Source: Kingdonia uniflora | Taxonomy: Eukaryota; Streptophyta; Magnoliopsida; Ranunculales; Circaeasteraceae | Direction: 5' to 3' | DNA: 64,000 nucleotides | Assembly (NCBI GenBank): GCA_014058105.1 | Contig: JACGCM010000440.1 | Span: 4,154,001-4,218,000 of the forward strand | Part shown: piece by piece, positions 46,089-57,645 of the stretch | Layout: every line of letters starts with the position of its first letter | Numbering within the stretch: position 1 is the stretch's first letter | The notes under the pieces: model-generated | Seen by the model: the letters and a program-made list of their open reading frames with translations, nothing else | What the model was told of the DNA's origin: nothing | Databases searched by the model: none | Program-made: the position numbers and the translations under genes

Positions 46089-47657
46089 CGCGAATGTGTG
46101 CTCAAGATACTCATCCTCGAGCTTTTAAGAGTTCATCCCAGCCATATGACAGTATTGCTGCTCCAGATCTTTCATCCTGGTAGTAACATAAGGGTTCGTT
46201 CGATCACTATCCTCCTCCACAGGCCATTTCCTCTTCAGACTCTTCTCAACGTCCCTAAGCGTAGACACAATCACTTTAGGTTTTTTCTGCACGCCACCAG
46301 CAGTAGACATTGTGATCTCTTGTTTGGTGGGCATAGCCCCAACAGCTGAGCTACTTTGATACGCTAGCTTTTGACCTTTACGAGTAAGCCACTTGGTAGT
46401 CTAAGGTACAAAAGGTGGAGGACTAAGCAAGTCAGCAAGGGTCTCTTCAGCCGTCCCCTCGGCCATAGCTTGTTTTTCTTGAGCTCACTGAACTTTTGGC
46501 GCTATAGAATCTATTCTCTTGTGTCTTCGAATACCCAATTCACTAAGTACCTCCGTTAGCTCGTCCTGGTCGCGAACAACACAATCAAACATACTAGTCT
46601 TATTCGGAGTAGCCAACGGTTTGGGCTCTGCCAATAAAAAGGAACAAAATATCAATTACACAACATGCAGACATAGCTATCAGCTATTCGAAGGTTGGTC
46701 ACCATTACTTACTCGGATTATAATATCTATGGTTCAGCTCGAGCGCTAGTTCATCTGGAACCTGCAAACAGCTACCTTCAACCCACACAATGTGGTCGTT
46801 CCATGGTCTACCCGCAGGCTTAAAATCAAATAATTTTGGCATAATTGAGTCACTATATAGGTAACCACTGTTTCGACCCTCCATATACTTAAACTTGTAA
46901 AATTTCAAAACATCTTCAGTTGCGAACTACTTTGCAGTCCCCTCCTTCCTTTATTTTTTGTTTAGCGCCTCATATACCCTCATCATCTCATACACATTCC
47001 CATTCAATTGGGCAGGGCAGCACTGTAACGCATTCATAACCCCTTTTTGAAAGTAGGTCAGCGGAATTCTAAGGCCATATATGACCTGATTCAAGAAACA
47101 TAAAAAAACCCCCACTTGGGCCTGATAACCCAAGCACATTGTAGTATGAGAGGCTAACCCCCTCAATTATAAGTCTTTCCTTCTTCCACTTTTCCAAATA
47201 GGGAACTTGATAATATATTGCTTCCCTCCCTTTTTCGGAAACATAGGCTCTGAACCATAGACCTTGGTCTTCCACATACCTACCCTATTCTCCCGGACAT
47301 TTCTTTTTATATCTCAAGTACCATTTCCCTACATTCACCCCCTCTGGGTATATGACAAGGACTCTCCCTTTCGTCTTCCTTCTCTTTCACACCCTCAGAT
47401 TTACTGGGCTCCGCCACCTTTATTGTCGTCTCCACACTATTAATAGTTTCCTCCATTTCACTACACTCGTCCCCCCTCCCCGAAGACCATGTTTCTTCGG
47501 AATCAGACGAGACTACAAACTTACTAAAAAGAATAATAGGTTTAGAGCGCATACTGAACCTACAGATACAATGACATATTTTATCATTATCACTACTAAC
47601 AAAATAAACATGCCCACCTTTTACCCAGTCAACACGTCTATTTCCCCAAAATCCCAA
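46089..47657 (-). CDS. element B antisense gene, N-terminal domain (spliced)
   Basis: An acidic start (SSDSEETWSSGRGDECSEME), then GREAIYYQVPYLEKWKKERL, a shift near 47160, and the conserved domain IYGLRIPLTYFQKGVMNALQ, CCPAQLNGNVYEMMRVYEAL, SAGRPWNDH-like AGRPWNDHIVW, LELNHRYYNPS. Intron 46628-46712 has donor GTAAGT and acceptor TTGGCAG. The next exon has DELTEVLSELGIRRHKRID, matching ETVLKELGIN of element A after its intron. Same gene as in A; the domain resembles PF04195-type plant transposon proteins. Confidence 0.65.
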
Positions 47658-48572
47658 AATAAAAAAGCCGAAATCAAATTATTTTAAATTTCCCTCTTCT
47701 TCTCGAACAAACATATTTTCTCTCTCTGAGATAACATATACCACAAATCCTACATTACAGACTTTCTCTCATTTTTATTTTTTCAGAGTCCCCTGAAAGC
47801 CCCAGATTCTAAAACCAACCATACAAATTACTAACGTTTACAGATTACTACATATAACACTTATAAAATCAAACAGATAAAAGTTTTTCATCACCAACCT
47901 GTACTTGCTGAGCAATAATCCTCTACTTTACCTAGACGTTTCTTCAAATAGGAGTATTCCCGTCGCTTTTCCGACAACCTTCTATCACTCGATGAAGATG
48001 TCTTTCTCAAAATGCAATTAGCACTCAAACGCCTCCTCTCCTCAACAATGATATGCGTACCACTTTTCTCTCTCTCTGAAACTGTAAATAATTTATGAGG
48101 GAGAGAGAGACAAGTTTTTATACTCTCCCTTGGTTTATGAAATGAAAACTCCTTCTAACACGTGTCAGTCATCCCCACTATTATTACATGCACGTCATTT
48201 TATTTCACAACATCATCACGACTTCTGTGATAACGTCTGCCACCATCACGTTTATCTATCTTATCTACCATTGCCAACCCTACACCTCTTCTCAGCCCAG
48301 TACTAAAATAACCAATCATCCAACTTATACTCTACCAAGATCGTACAAACATTCCTAAAATAACTTAATTTTAATATTCGAAGATATCCCTATAGTTGTT
48401 AAAATCCTACAACTGTCATATACAATATCCGTACATAATAAATATAATAAAATACTTTATTCAATCAGATCGGAACATTACATACTTTATTCTCTTACGA
48501 TTTCTCATATTACATTTATTCAAAATTCCACCACAGAATACTACTACAAAACAAATTACTTTCAATAAATCT

Positions 48573-48944
48573 CACAACCTTGAGCTCACCGAGCTCCCCA
48601 GCTACATCTGAAGCAACCCAGATTGTTCGGTTGCCCATACATAATTAACTCCCCATTCGCTACCCTTACATTTTCTTCTACGATCTTATCGCATGCGAGC
48701 TGTCGAACAGTCAGTTCTCGCACACGGGGATCCAACAGAGACTTACAAAAAATGTTGTACCAAATGAAGCAATCAGGCTCTATACGCCTGCCTTTATCAT
48801 CTAAGCCAGCTAGATTTAATGGCCATTCCGGAAGAACAGCGTCATACGACAAGTGACAAAAATATTATTCACAGAGTTCAGTAACCTTGATATGAAACTG
48901 GTCATCCGCCGCCTGCTGCGTACGCTGAGAGTGAATCCTCACCA
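48573..48944 (-). CDS. element B antisense ORF 2
   Basis: The frame opens MVRIHSQRTQQAADDQFHIK, has one stop (VTELCE-stop-YF), and continues LPEWPLNLAGLDDKGRRIEP, CFIWYNIFCKSLLDPRVREL. No family recognised. It lies between the coiled-coil gene and antisense ORF 3, same strand. Confidence 0.4.
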
Positions 48945-49726
48945 TGCTCGAACACAATAACTCAAGAACAATACAAGTAACAATAACAAGGAATCACTAC
49001 TTATAGACAAAGGAAGATCTTCGCAAAATCAATCACCCCACAGATTTTCCTCAGTGAATTTTAGTACGAACATCTCTGGAACCGTAAAATATATATGTAG
49101 AATATTGTGCCAAATTAGTACCCCATAAAGCAAAAATATCCCCTCAGGCACGTACGTGGCAACAACCACGATGATAGATAGCCAAACAGTCATACACACA
49201 ACTCCATTTTAACCTTGTCATACAGCTCGCATAAACATGAAACTTCCAGTTTGAACCAACAACTCGACCTTCTCTAAATTTTACCTCAACTCTCACTACC
49301 ATTTTTTCCTTCATACACAAGATAACTACTTATCAATATTTCCAACGCCAATTGTACAAAAATAAAAGGAAAACACACAAGCCCAGAGACACAGTATCAT
49401 CATAACAGAAAACATATATTTTATTCAGTCCGAAAGTTACTTTTAGAGAATAATTTACAACAGAGATTTTATAGATTACTTCAATTTATATCAAGTATCA
49501 GCTCGAAATCCTTTTCCTGGCACGAACAGTTCACAGAAGAGGCAGACCCCAAAACTTTAATCCCATACTACAAGACGCAGGGAAGTCAGAAACAGGTTTC
49601 ACTGATAAAAGATCTTCTTCATCGCAAAAAAACTATGGTCCATAAAAGAAAATGATCCTCTGCATCCTCCTCACCTCCCCGCATGCTTAAGACAGACGGA
49701 AGGCCTCATTTCATCAACAAGACCCA

Positions 49727-50043
49727 CTAATTTGTAGGATATTGACGAGACTCCCTCAGCCGAACTCTTGCCGCTTTATCTTCAGCTGTAACAGCCTCCT
49801 CCACCAGTAGATGAAGACCGTTACAACGTTTCGCCTCCGATGTCACCAAGTAATGAAAACGTACAATTTGGTAGTAATCATCCTCTGCCTCCACCACTTC
49901 TTTATAAGATATACGATGAAAAGTAGGAGACATAGGAATTGGGTAGGCGGATGCAGCGGTTGATAACTAAAATACCTTATACATAATTCCTCCATTTTCC
50001 TCAAGATCTTAGACTCTAGGGCCCGAGTCCTAGTCGTCACCAT
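49727..50043 (-). CDS. element B antisense ORF 3
   Basis: MVTTRTRALESKILRKMEEL with a break, then MSPTFHRISYKEVVEAEDDY and HLLVEEAVTAEDKAARVRLR. The middle part is homologous to element A 58842-59030. Function unknown. Confidence 0.45.
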
Positions 50044-50526
50044 TGTTACCGCAAGAAAACAATGAAGAGGAAATCAGAAATGAAGGATTTACTCCTCAAA
50101 ACACAACTCATATTACCTTTTATACACAAATCTGCATTCAAACCAGACTCTACAAATTCCCAATGCCAAATGGATTCCCCATGTAATAATACTTTACTAT
50201 AGTCATTGGTTCTAGGAAACCCAACAGACACCAACAGAGATTCATGAATTGACATTGGAAATGAACCTTCAACATAACTACAACATTAAATGAAACTTCT
50301 CAACCAACACCACTCGCCTACAATCATTCTCATACTGTTGGCTAAGAGGGGGCGGTTATAGTCGTTTATTCCGTATTACGAGCTCATCCTTCATCTTCGA
50401 ACTACAAACGAACTTTTAACCTCAACAACAGAGCATGTAGTACAATCACAAACATGTACAGAATGAGTTTCTCATCCAATACCGCTCATCCGTAATAATA
50501 CTCATACTATTATTTGGGAGCCTTAT

Positions 50527-51090
50527 TGTAATAGCTTATTTCGTATCTTAGACTCAAACCTCACCCTCGATCTCATCAGCATACATGAAACACTACTAAA
50601 GATATAACCAAATTTTCCCCAGTTCGAGACATCACTTTTAACCTCTATACCAGCAGCTCGACCTGTACGATGCACACAATCAGTAATAGAGCCATTGTAC
50701 AACAGCGATGGTCGGAACATTATACAACCTGGCAAAGAATATCTCACACTCACTTTGTAACATCCATCATTAAAGAACTTTATGGTCATCAAACAGTCAT
50801 ATTAGAGAACCTATAAAAGGACCTGGAAAACTACAGATGAGGGACCGAGCGATTACCAAAAAAAGGTTCCTACTCTATCATCCTATATTCTCAAATCGTT
50901 CATTGTAATAAACTTGCAATCTCAATAAGATCATCACTTTCTCAAAATCCTCAGGAGATGTCGTGGTTTTTAACCTATTCAAAGTTTTTCCATGCTAAAC
51001 CGTTTTGTTGTTTATTATTTGTTATTCTTGAACGCTCTAAATATATTTGATGTAAAAGCTAAGTCCCTATCCCAGAACTAGGCTATTACA
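50527..51090 (+). repeat. 3' LTR of element B
   Basis: 564 bp, TGTAATAGC...GGCTATTACA, then TSD GGTAA. TATA-type box CCTATAAAAGGACC at 50810-50823. Confidence 0.93.
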
Positions 51091-51095
51091 GGTAA

Positions 51096-52440
51096 GATCA
51101 TCTTACCTGAATCAGCCACAATCGACGTCGTATTCTATATCATCAAATCCAAATCTCGTTATCTCGAGATTATGGGACACTGCTAGATCTACAACATGGA
51201 AGCAATCTCTTCCACTTATCCTCAAACAGTTCGCTTCAAACAGAATGATGGCATCTACGAAATTAAAGGCAGTCAAAAACTTTTTAGAGCTTACGAGAAT
51301 ATCGTCTCTACCATTCAAGATACATAAGCCAGATACGCTGCATAATAATTACAGAAAGCTGGTCATATCGATGATCGGCCTTCAACAGAAGAATCTACAG
51401 AGTACATAAACATTTATAAACCTAGCAGAGGCCCTTATATTGGTACCAAGCTGGTCCAGCACGACAAGAAATCCCTCATTCACTTCTTGGGAATTAATTG
51501 AGACATCTTTGCTTAGACTTTCAAAGAAATGCTTGGAGTTAATCCATCCAAGGAATGTCACAGATTGAGCATCAACAATAACGCCATGGCAGTTAAACAT
51601 AAATAGTGATGAATCTCACCTCATCTTCGAGATGAAATCAACACTGAGATCGATAAATTGATCAACGTGGGATTTATTCGAAAAGCCAAGTACCCTGATT
51701 GGATCTCCATCATTGTCGCAGTTCCAAAGAAGAATGGGAAAGTCTGAGTTTGTGTATATTTTACTGATCTAAACTAACATACTCCAAAGAATAGTTTTTC
51801 TCTTCCCATCATTCATCAAATCCTTGATTCCACAGAAGGTCACGAGCTTTTATCTATGATGGACCCTGCTTCTGGATATAATCAGATATTTCTCTTATAG
51901 GTCAATCAGGAAAAAACCACTTTTATCACTGAAAGAGGACTTTACTATTGCAAAGTTGTGCCCTTCAAACTAAAGAACGTAAATGCCACTTGTCAATGGT
52001 TAATGACAGCAATATTCAAAACACACCTAGGGAAAATTGTTGAAGTCTACATCGTTTAGCTCCTATGAAAGAACTTATTGTCAAAGGACCATATCGCAGA
52101 TCTCTCCACAATATTCAATATTCTATATTCTTACAGGATGTGACTCAATCCAGACAAATGTTAATTTGGAGTGCATTCAGGCGAGATCCTCGACCATCTC
52201 ATCATCAAGAAGGGGATTGTGGCCGACCCAGATCAAATTTGAGCTTTCCTTAATATGCCATCCCTAAGAACAACGAAGGACGTACAAAAACTTATAGGCA
52301 AGATCGTTTCTATCAACCAATTCATTTCTAAGTCTTCAGATCGCTGTTGTTGGCTGTTCCTACTACTCTGAGGTTGTACTAAATGAAGAGAGGTCCCAAC
52401 AAAGAGATCCAGTGGATAACAGAATGTTAGGCAACTTTTT
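51096..52440 (+). pseudogene. element A protease end and reverse transcriptase
   Basis: It continues the protease (LPESATIDVVFYIIKSKSRY, YEIKGSQKLFRAYENIVS) and then decayed RT: GRGPYIGTKLVQHD-like start (51425-51470), IDKLINVGFIRKAKYPD (51650-51702), AVPKKNGKV (51720-51744), GHELLSMMDPASGYNQI (51838-51888). The YxDD region near 52030 is damaged. Many stops and shifts. It matches element B block for block. Confidence 0.85.
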
Positions 52441-52458
52441 TAAGAACTCAAAACCTAT

Positions 52459-54260
52459 ATGGGAAAGTCTTCCAACATGAGCACCCCAATAGACAATGAG
52501 GAACATATCATCTACTCCTCAGTTACAGACACTTCTATTAACTCGATTCTCATTCGGCTTGAGGACAAGATCAGAAAGCCAGTCTATTTTATCAGGAAAA
52601 CCTTTACTCTAACAGAAACGAGGTATTCTAAAATCGAAAGACTCCTTCTAACTCTTGTTTATACTTCACAGAAACTTAAACACTACTTCCGAACTCATTC
52701 AGTCAAAATCATGATGAACTACTCACTTCGAGAAGTTCATTCCATAAAAGGGAAATCACGAAGAGTACAACTATAGTCAGTCAGTTTGGGAGAACGCGAT
52801 ATCAAGTGTGAATAACGACATTCAGAAAAAGGTCAGGCCATTGCCAATTATCTCATGCATTATCCAGTGAAAGATCCCGATTAGGATGAGCACGATCCCG
52901 ATCTTACGAAAGATATTAAAGAAGATCCACCCACCAATCTATTTGACGAGCCCGCTAAATGGATTACAAAGAAAGGATGAAGACTTATTGCAGGTGGTTC
53001 AGTAAGACCCGTAGGGTCAGGAATTGGAATCGTATTGATTACCCCTTCTAACGAATGAATTGAGAAATTAATCTGCTTGGATTTTGAAACTTTTAACAAT
53101 GTCACAGAATATGAAGCTCTGATTCATAGACTAGACCTCGCACTCTAGCTTGGTGCCCTTAAGCTCTCAGTCTATACAACTTCTTTACTCATCGTCCACC
53201 ATTATTCAGAATAGTACAAGAAAAATGGAAAGATGATAGAGTATGCAACCCTCATTGCCGATAGGATGAGCAAATTCATGAAAGCAACTCTCAACTATCT
53301 GCCTTGAGGCGAGATCAGACATGTTGATTCCTAAGCTTATTTGGCCGAGGTCTTGGGTACGGAAGCAAGATATCTACAGAACAAATTGATATCCATCCCC
53401 AGCATTAATCTTCACTCTGTATGTATGATCAATATTGGGGGAGATGAAGAGGAAGACGATGATTGGCAAAAGCCTTTTATTGCCTATTTTAGCCCAAAGA
53501 AAAAATGCGGCGATTAGAGAGAAATCAATCCGCTTGGATTTTGGAGCCTCCAACAATGTCATAAAATATGAAGCTCTGATTCATGGACTCGACCTCGCAC
53601 TCGAGCTTGGAGTCCTTGAGCTCTCAGTCTATATAGATTCTTTACTCATCGTCCACCATTATTCAGAACATTACAAGAAAAATTGAAAGATGATAGAGTA
53701 TGCAGCCCTCATTGCCGATAGGATTAGCAGATTCACAAAAGTAACTCTTGACTATCTACCTCAAGGTGAGAATCGACATGCCAATTCCTTGGCTTATTTG
53801 GCCGGGGTCTTGAGTACAGATGCAAGCTATCTACAGATTGAAGTGATATCCACCCCCAACATTAATCTCTATTCTGTATGCACGATCTGCACTAGGGGCG
53901 ATGAAGAGGAAGACGACGATTGGCGAAAGCCCCTTATTGCCTACCTTATCCCGATGAGCAAATACAACAGTCCCCTTCCGACATATCCAAAAGAACGCTG
54001 ATAGTTGATCAAAAACTCAAAATTTTACACAATTCAGAGCGGTCGTCTATATCGCCGCTCAGTCACAGGGCCTTATCTTAAGTGCCTTTCAAAGAAGAAA
54101 GTAGATGGACTGCTTAAATAATTACATGAAGGAACTTGTGGCTCCCACACCGCAGGTTGATCACTTACTAACAGGGCAATAATATAAGGAGTATTCTGGC
54201 CAGGAATGCGCAAGCAAATAAAAGAGTACTCACGCAAATCCGACGCATGTCAATGACATG
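52459..54260 (+). pseudogene. element A RNase H, second (archaeal-type) RNase H and integrase zinc finger
   Basis: The first RNase H includes VYFIRKTFTLTETRYSKIER and LTLVYTSQKLKHYF (52579-52694). The second RNase H segment is partly duplicated: 52985-53460 and again 53510-53920 (LDFGASNNVIKYEALIHGLD, SVYIDSLLIVHHYSEHYKKN, YLPQGENRHANSLAYLAGVL). An integrase HHCC start follows (GTCGSHTAG...SDACQ, 54131-54250). The integrase core that should come next is absent. Confidence 0.85.
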
Positions 54261-54272
54261 GATACATGATCC

Positions 54273-54530
54273 TAGTTTAAAGTAAAGATAATACTAGCTT
54301 TCAATCGACCATCTATACATAGATTAAAGCATAGGTAATGCTAGCTTTCAATCGACCTTTATACATAGATTAAAGCAAATGTAATACTAGCTTTTAATTA
54401 ACCATCTATACACAGATTAAAGCAAAGGTAATACTAGTTTTCAATCAACCATCTATACATCTATACATATATATGTGTATAGATCTCTATCAGACATAAG
54501 ATAATGCAAAGGTAAAACTAGCTTTCATCT
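54273..54530 (+). repeat. minisatellite in the 3' region of element A
   Basis: About 4.5 units of about 47 bp, consensus AGATTAAAGCAAAGGTAATA followed by CTAGCTTTCAATCAACCATCTATACAT. It starts where pol breaks off. Confidence 0.85.
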
Positions 54531-54769
54531 CTTTATATGTCTGCAACTACAAGAAACTTCTACAGGTTACTTCTATGGGTTCTTCTATGCTTATGGGAGG
54601 TCAGCTATGCCTTCCCCTACACAGGACAACACTCAACCATAAATTCTAAAGCTCAAACAATTACAATAATCTTACCTTGCTCTACCAATTCATTAGGTCA
54701 GGAACCTAACTTTGTTTTCATGGCTTTCAGACAATTTCCTCGATCTATATCAGCGTTGCAAACACATCA

Positions 54770-57500
54770 TCAGAATGACACACAGTCATGCAAGGTATCC
54801 CTCTCAGGCTCAAGCCTTTTAACTTCCTCCACAAAATAGGCAATAACAATCATTAGCTCCTGTGAGCGCGCTATTTTTTGAATAGACGTATTTCGATTGA
54901 GCATAACTACCTCGGAAAAATGTTTTTGTAATCTCTGTGATGTTCTTTCAAGTCTTTGTGTATTCCATTTTTCCAAGCCATGTATTACTCTATGCGTATC
55001 ATCATACATTATACAACATTATCTGCTTTACTGCTTTACCTAACTCAGCTTTATTCATCGTCCTCAACTCTGCCAACTAAGCACAAAGTTCCACCAGCTC
55101 ACAGTCATTTCCACCACATCCCCCAATAGGAGCCTTGTTTAATAACACATCCTTCTTTTTGATCATTCCCTTTAATTTTTGTTCTCTGCGAAGAACAACC
55201 TTTAGCTTATCTGCGTTCTCTACTAAACATTCGTTCCCTCTCCTAATGTGTGCTTGAATACAAACTATATCTGCCTCCAACTCCTTAATTAGAGCTGATG
55301 GGTTAACCACGTCATCTTTGGCGATTGAGACCCCAGTATCATCTTTTTTCTTTTTTGAATGCTCTTCAGCCTCAGCCTTTTTGATACACGAATTGGCCAT
55401 AGCCAAATATGCCTACAATTTGGTCACCCTCTCATTCGGTTTATCAAACCATTTTTGAACCATTCAAAAATCAATATCTTTAACAGGCAAAACTATTCTT
55501 AATTGTTCAGCTATACTTTTAAAACGGGCCAGGTCAGCTCAAACTTTCTCAAGCTCATTGTCTTTCATAGTCATTTTACTCTTCAATTGCTCAAACGCAC
55601 TTTTAAAACTTATCAGGTCAGCTCGAGCCTTCTCAAGCTTATTCACTTTCCTCATCATTTGACCCTTCAGACTCGCCATAAAATTCCGTAAGTCTTTCTC
55701 TGACACTTCTAAAGACTTGATACGGTACTAAGCAACATCCACTTCTTTGCCTCTCCCCATCAATGAATCTACTCTATTTTTCAATTCTGCCATCTCAGTC
55801 TGTACCACTGAGAACTCCTTTCACACACTTTCTATCTCAACATCTTTTCCTTCAACCTTTCGGGTCAGGTCGTCAACAGTTTCTCTCTCCTTAGCGAACT
55901 GGGGCTGTAATTTGACATATCAATCCTCCCTATCTTCAGATACCTTTCTAATGTTATCAAACTCCACCATAACTCATGGTTGTATTATAGCATCTATTGC
56001 TCACTCAAGTGAACAGTCTCTAATTTGACCTATATCACAGATACAATATATCAAGCTCGATTTAACAATACTTCACAAATATAATCAAAACATAATACAT
56101 ATGACTTTACAAACTTCTAACAAATTTCTATTTTCTGACATGCCATTATTGTGAGACTGCTTCTTAACTTAAGGTCAAAGTATGATCTCAGTTCGTTGGC
56201 AATAACATCTATATCCACTTTCAAGGTACACATTTTCTATGTTATGATTTTCTAATACTTCAAAATATCCGAACATACTTGATTACCATCGCTCCTAATT
56301 TGCTAACATATTTGTGATATATATCTATCTTCTAATTTTACTTTGTAGTTCTAAAGTAATGCAGTATACAAGTCAAATATTTGCTGCTCTTTTCTAACCT
56401 GTAGCTCCTCTTGTAAAGTCAACAAGGACTCTTAGGTATTTTTCTCCTTAGCGAGCTCATTATCTAATTCCTCAATTATGAGGGGCATGCCTCTACATTC
56501 CTACAAATTAATGTTTGCAAACATCTTTTAGCCTATTCAAAATTATCCTACAAAACAATATTCCATACAAATACAATTTTTACCCCACACAGAAAATACA
56601 CAAACACACTTCAAATAAGTTTACTCTACCTTCTCATTATCTTCTCCCCCACAGTTCTCTAGATCCATTTTAGTAGAGACTGAATCTAGCCCTGTTACCA
56701 CACCTCCATCAATCGGGACCTCCTCTTCCTCTTCGTCCTCCATGATGTATGTACTTTCCATAATGTCTTTGAGGTCAACAACATTGTACCCCACTGCGAG
56801 GAGTTGGCGGCCAAGTCTGCCACGAACATCTTTAACTTGATCCATATCTTTCTGCGCCTCCTCAGTGAGCTTGCTTATCAACACCTTATGCAAACTCTTC
56901 ACAACATCCAAACGTTCCCTCTCCAGAGCCAAATCAAACTCAAGTTGAGCTACCTTCTTCTCAAGCTCGACTCTTCCACTCTCGAGCTCAATTTATCCCA
57001 CCTCGATCCCGAGACAAATGCCCTTCGTCAAATGAACAGTCTATAATAGAACAAAACATATATTTAGCTTAAAACCAAGTACAAAGTTCAATTAACATAG
57101 TTATCAACTTACCACCCTGCTCAGCTCCAATTGAACGGAGGTATTCAGTTCCTCAGTACCTTTATGAGCTGCTAGCCTCAGCCTGTTCTCTACACCTAGC
57201 AGCTCGTCTTCTCCAGTAGCAGGTTGGCTCTCTATGACTTTCGCCCCTATCATAGTACTTGGAGGATCAGCCCTCTTTTTTTTCGCATTCTCCTTGACCT
57301 CACTACTCGCCGTGGTACCAAAGGCCGAGCCACCCTTCACAACTCTCTTCTTGGAGTGCTTTAAAGCTAACTTGCTCGAAGTAGTCCCTACAGAAACATC
57401 ATCCAGTGGCATTTCCGAAGCCCTCGGCAGTACCGGACGCTCCTCCCCATCCGCTCCTCTTTTCTTACTAGCTTCAGCTCTCGTCATCGATCTCTTCACC
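54770..57500 (-). CDS. element A antisense gene, coiled-coil part (spliced)
   Basis: Minus-strand frames between pol and the 3' LTR. 57499-57113 codes a basic segment (LKHSKKRVVKGG, ENAKKKRADPP). A GT-AG intron (57041-57112, donor GTG|GTAAGT, acceptor ATTATAG) joins it to 57040-56621, a Leu/Glu/Lys coiled coil (VELEKKVAQLEFDLALERER) ending in an acidic tail EDEEEEEVPIDGG. More coiled coil continues in broken frames to about 54770. Not a known enzyme; the function is unknown. Confidence 0.6.
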
Positions 57501-57645
57501 TAAGACCTTTTTCTCTTCTCTGACCTACTATTAGCTCTTTTGTTTATGTTGATACCAAGTTCTTTCAAAACTGTTTCGAGCTAAACACCTTCTCGGGCTA
57601 CAGTATCTTGCAGTGATTCTTTTCTTGTCACCTTAGGCCGATAAC

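Larger units (their letters stand above)
36794..51090 (+). mobile_element. element B: Tat-type Ty3/gypsy LTR retrotransposon nested in A
   Basis: 14.3 kb. LTRs at 36794-37353 and 50527-51090; TSD GGTAA at 36789-36793 and 51091-51095. It lies inside the protease of A, with the two A halves joining across it. Order: primer site TTTAGCGCCGTCTGTGGGA (37354), truncated gag, protease, RT, RNase H, second RNase H, integrase, minisatellite, minus-strand genes, 3' LTR. It is homologous to A throughout, so both belong to one family; pol has stops and is not functional. Confidence 0.94.

Noticed and set aside
45488..46349. Plus-strand ORFs in the 3' region of element B
   Set aside because: They are shadows of the antisense gene, whose minus-strand frames are conserved in element A and have consensus splice sites.
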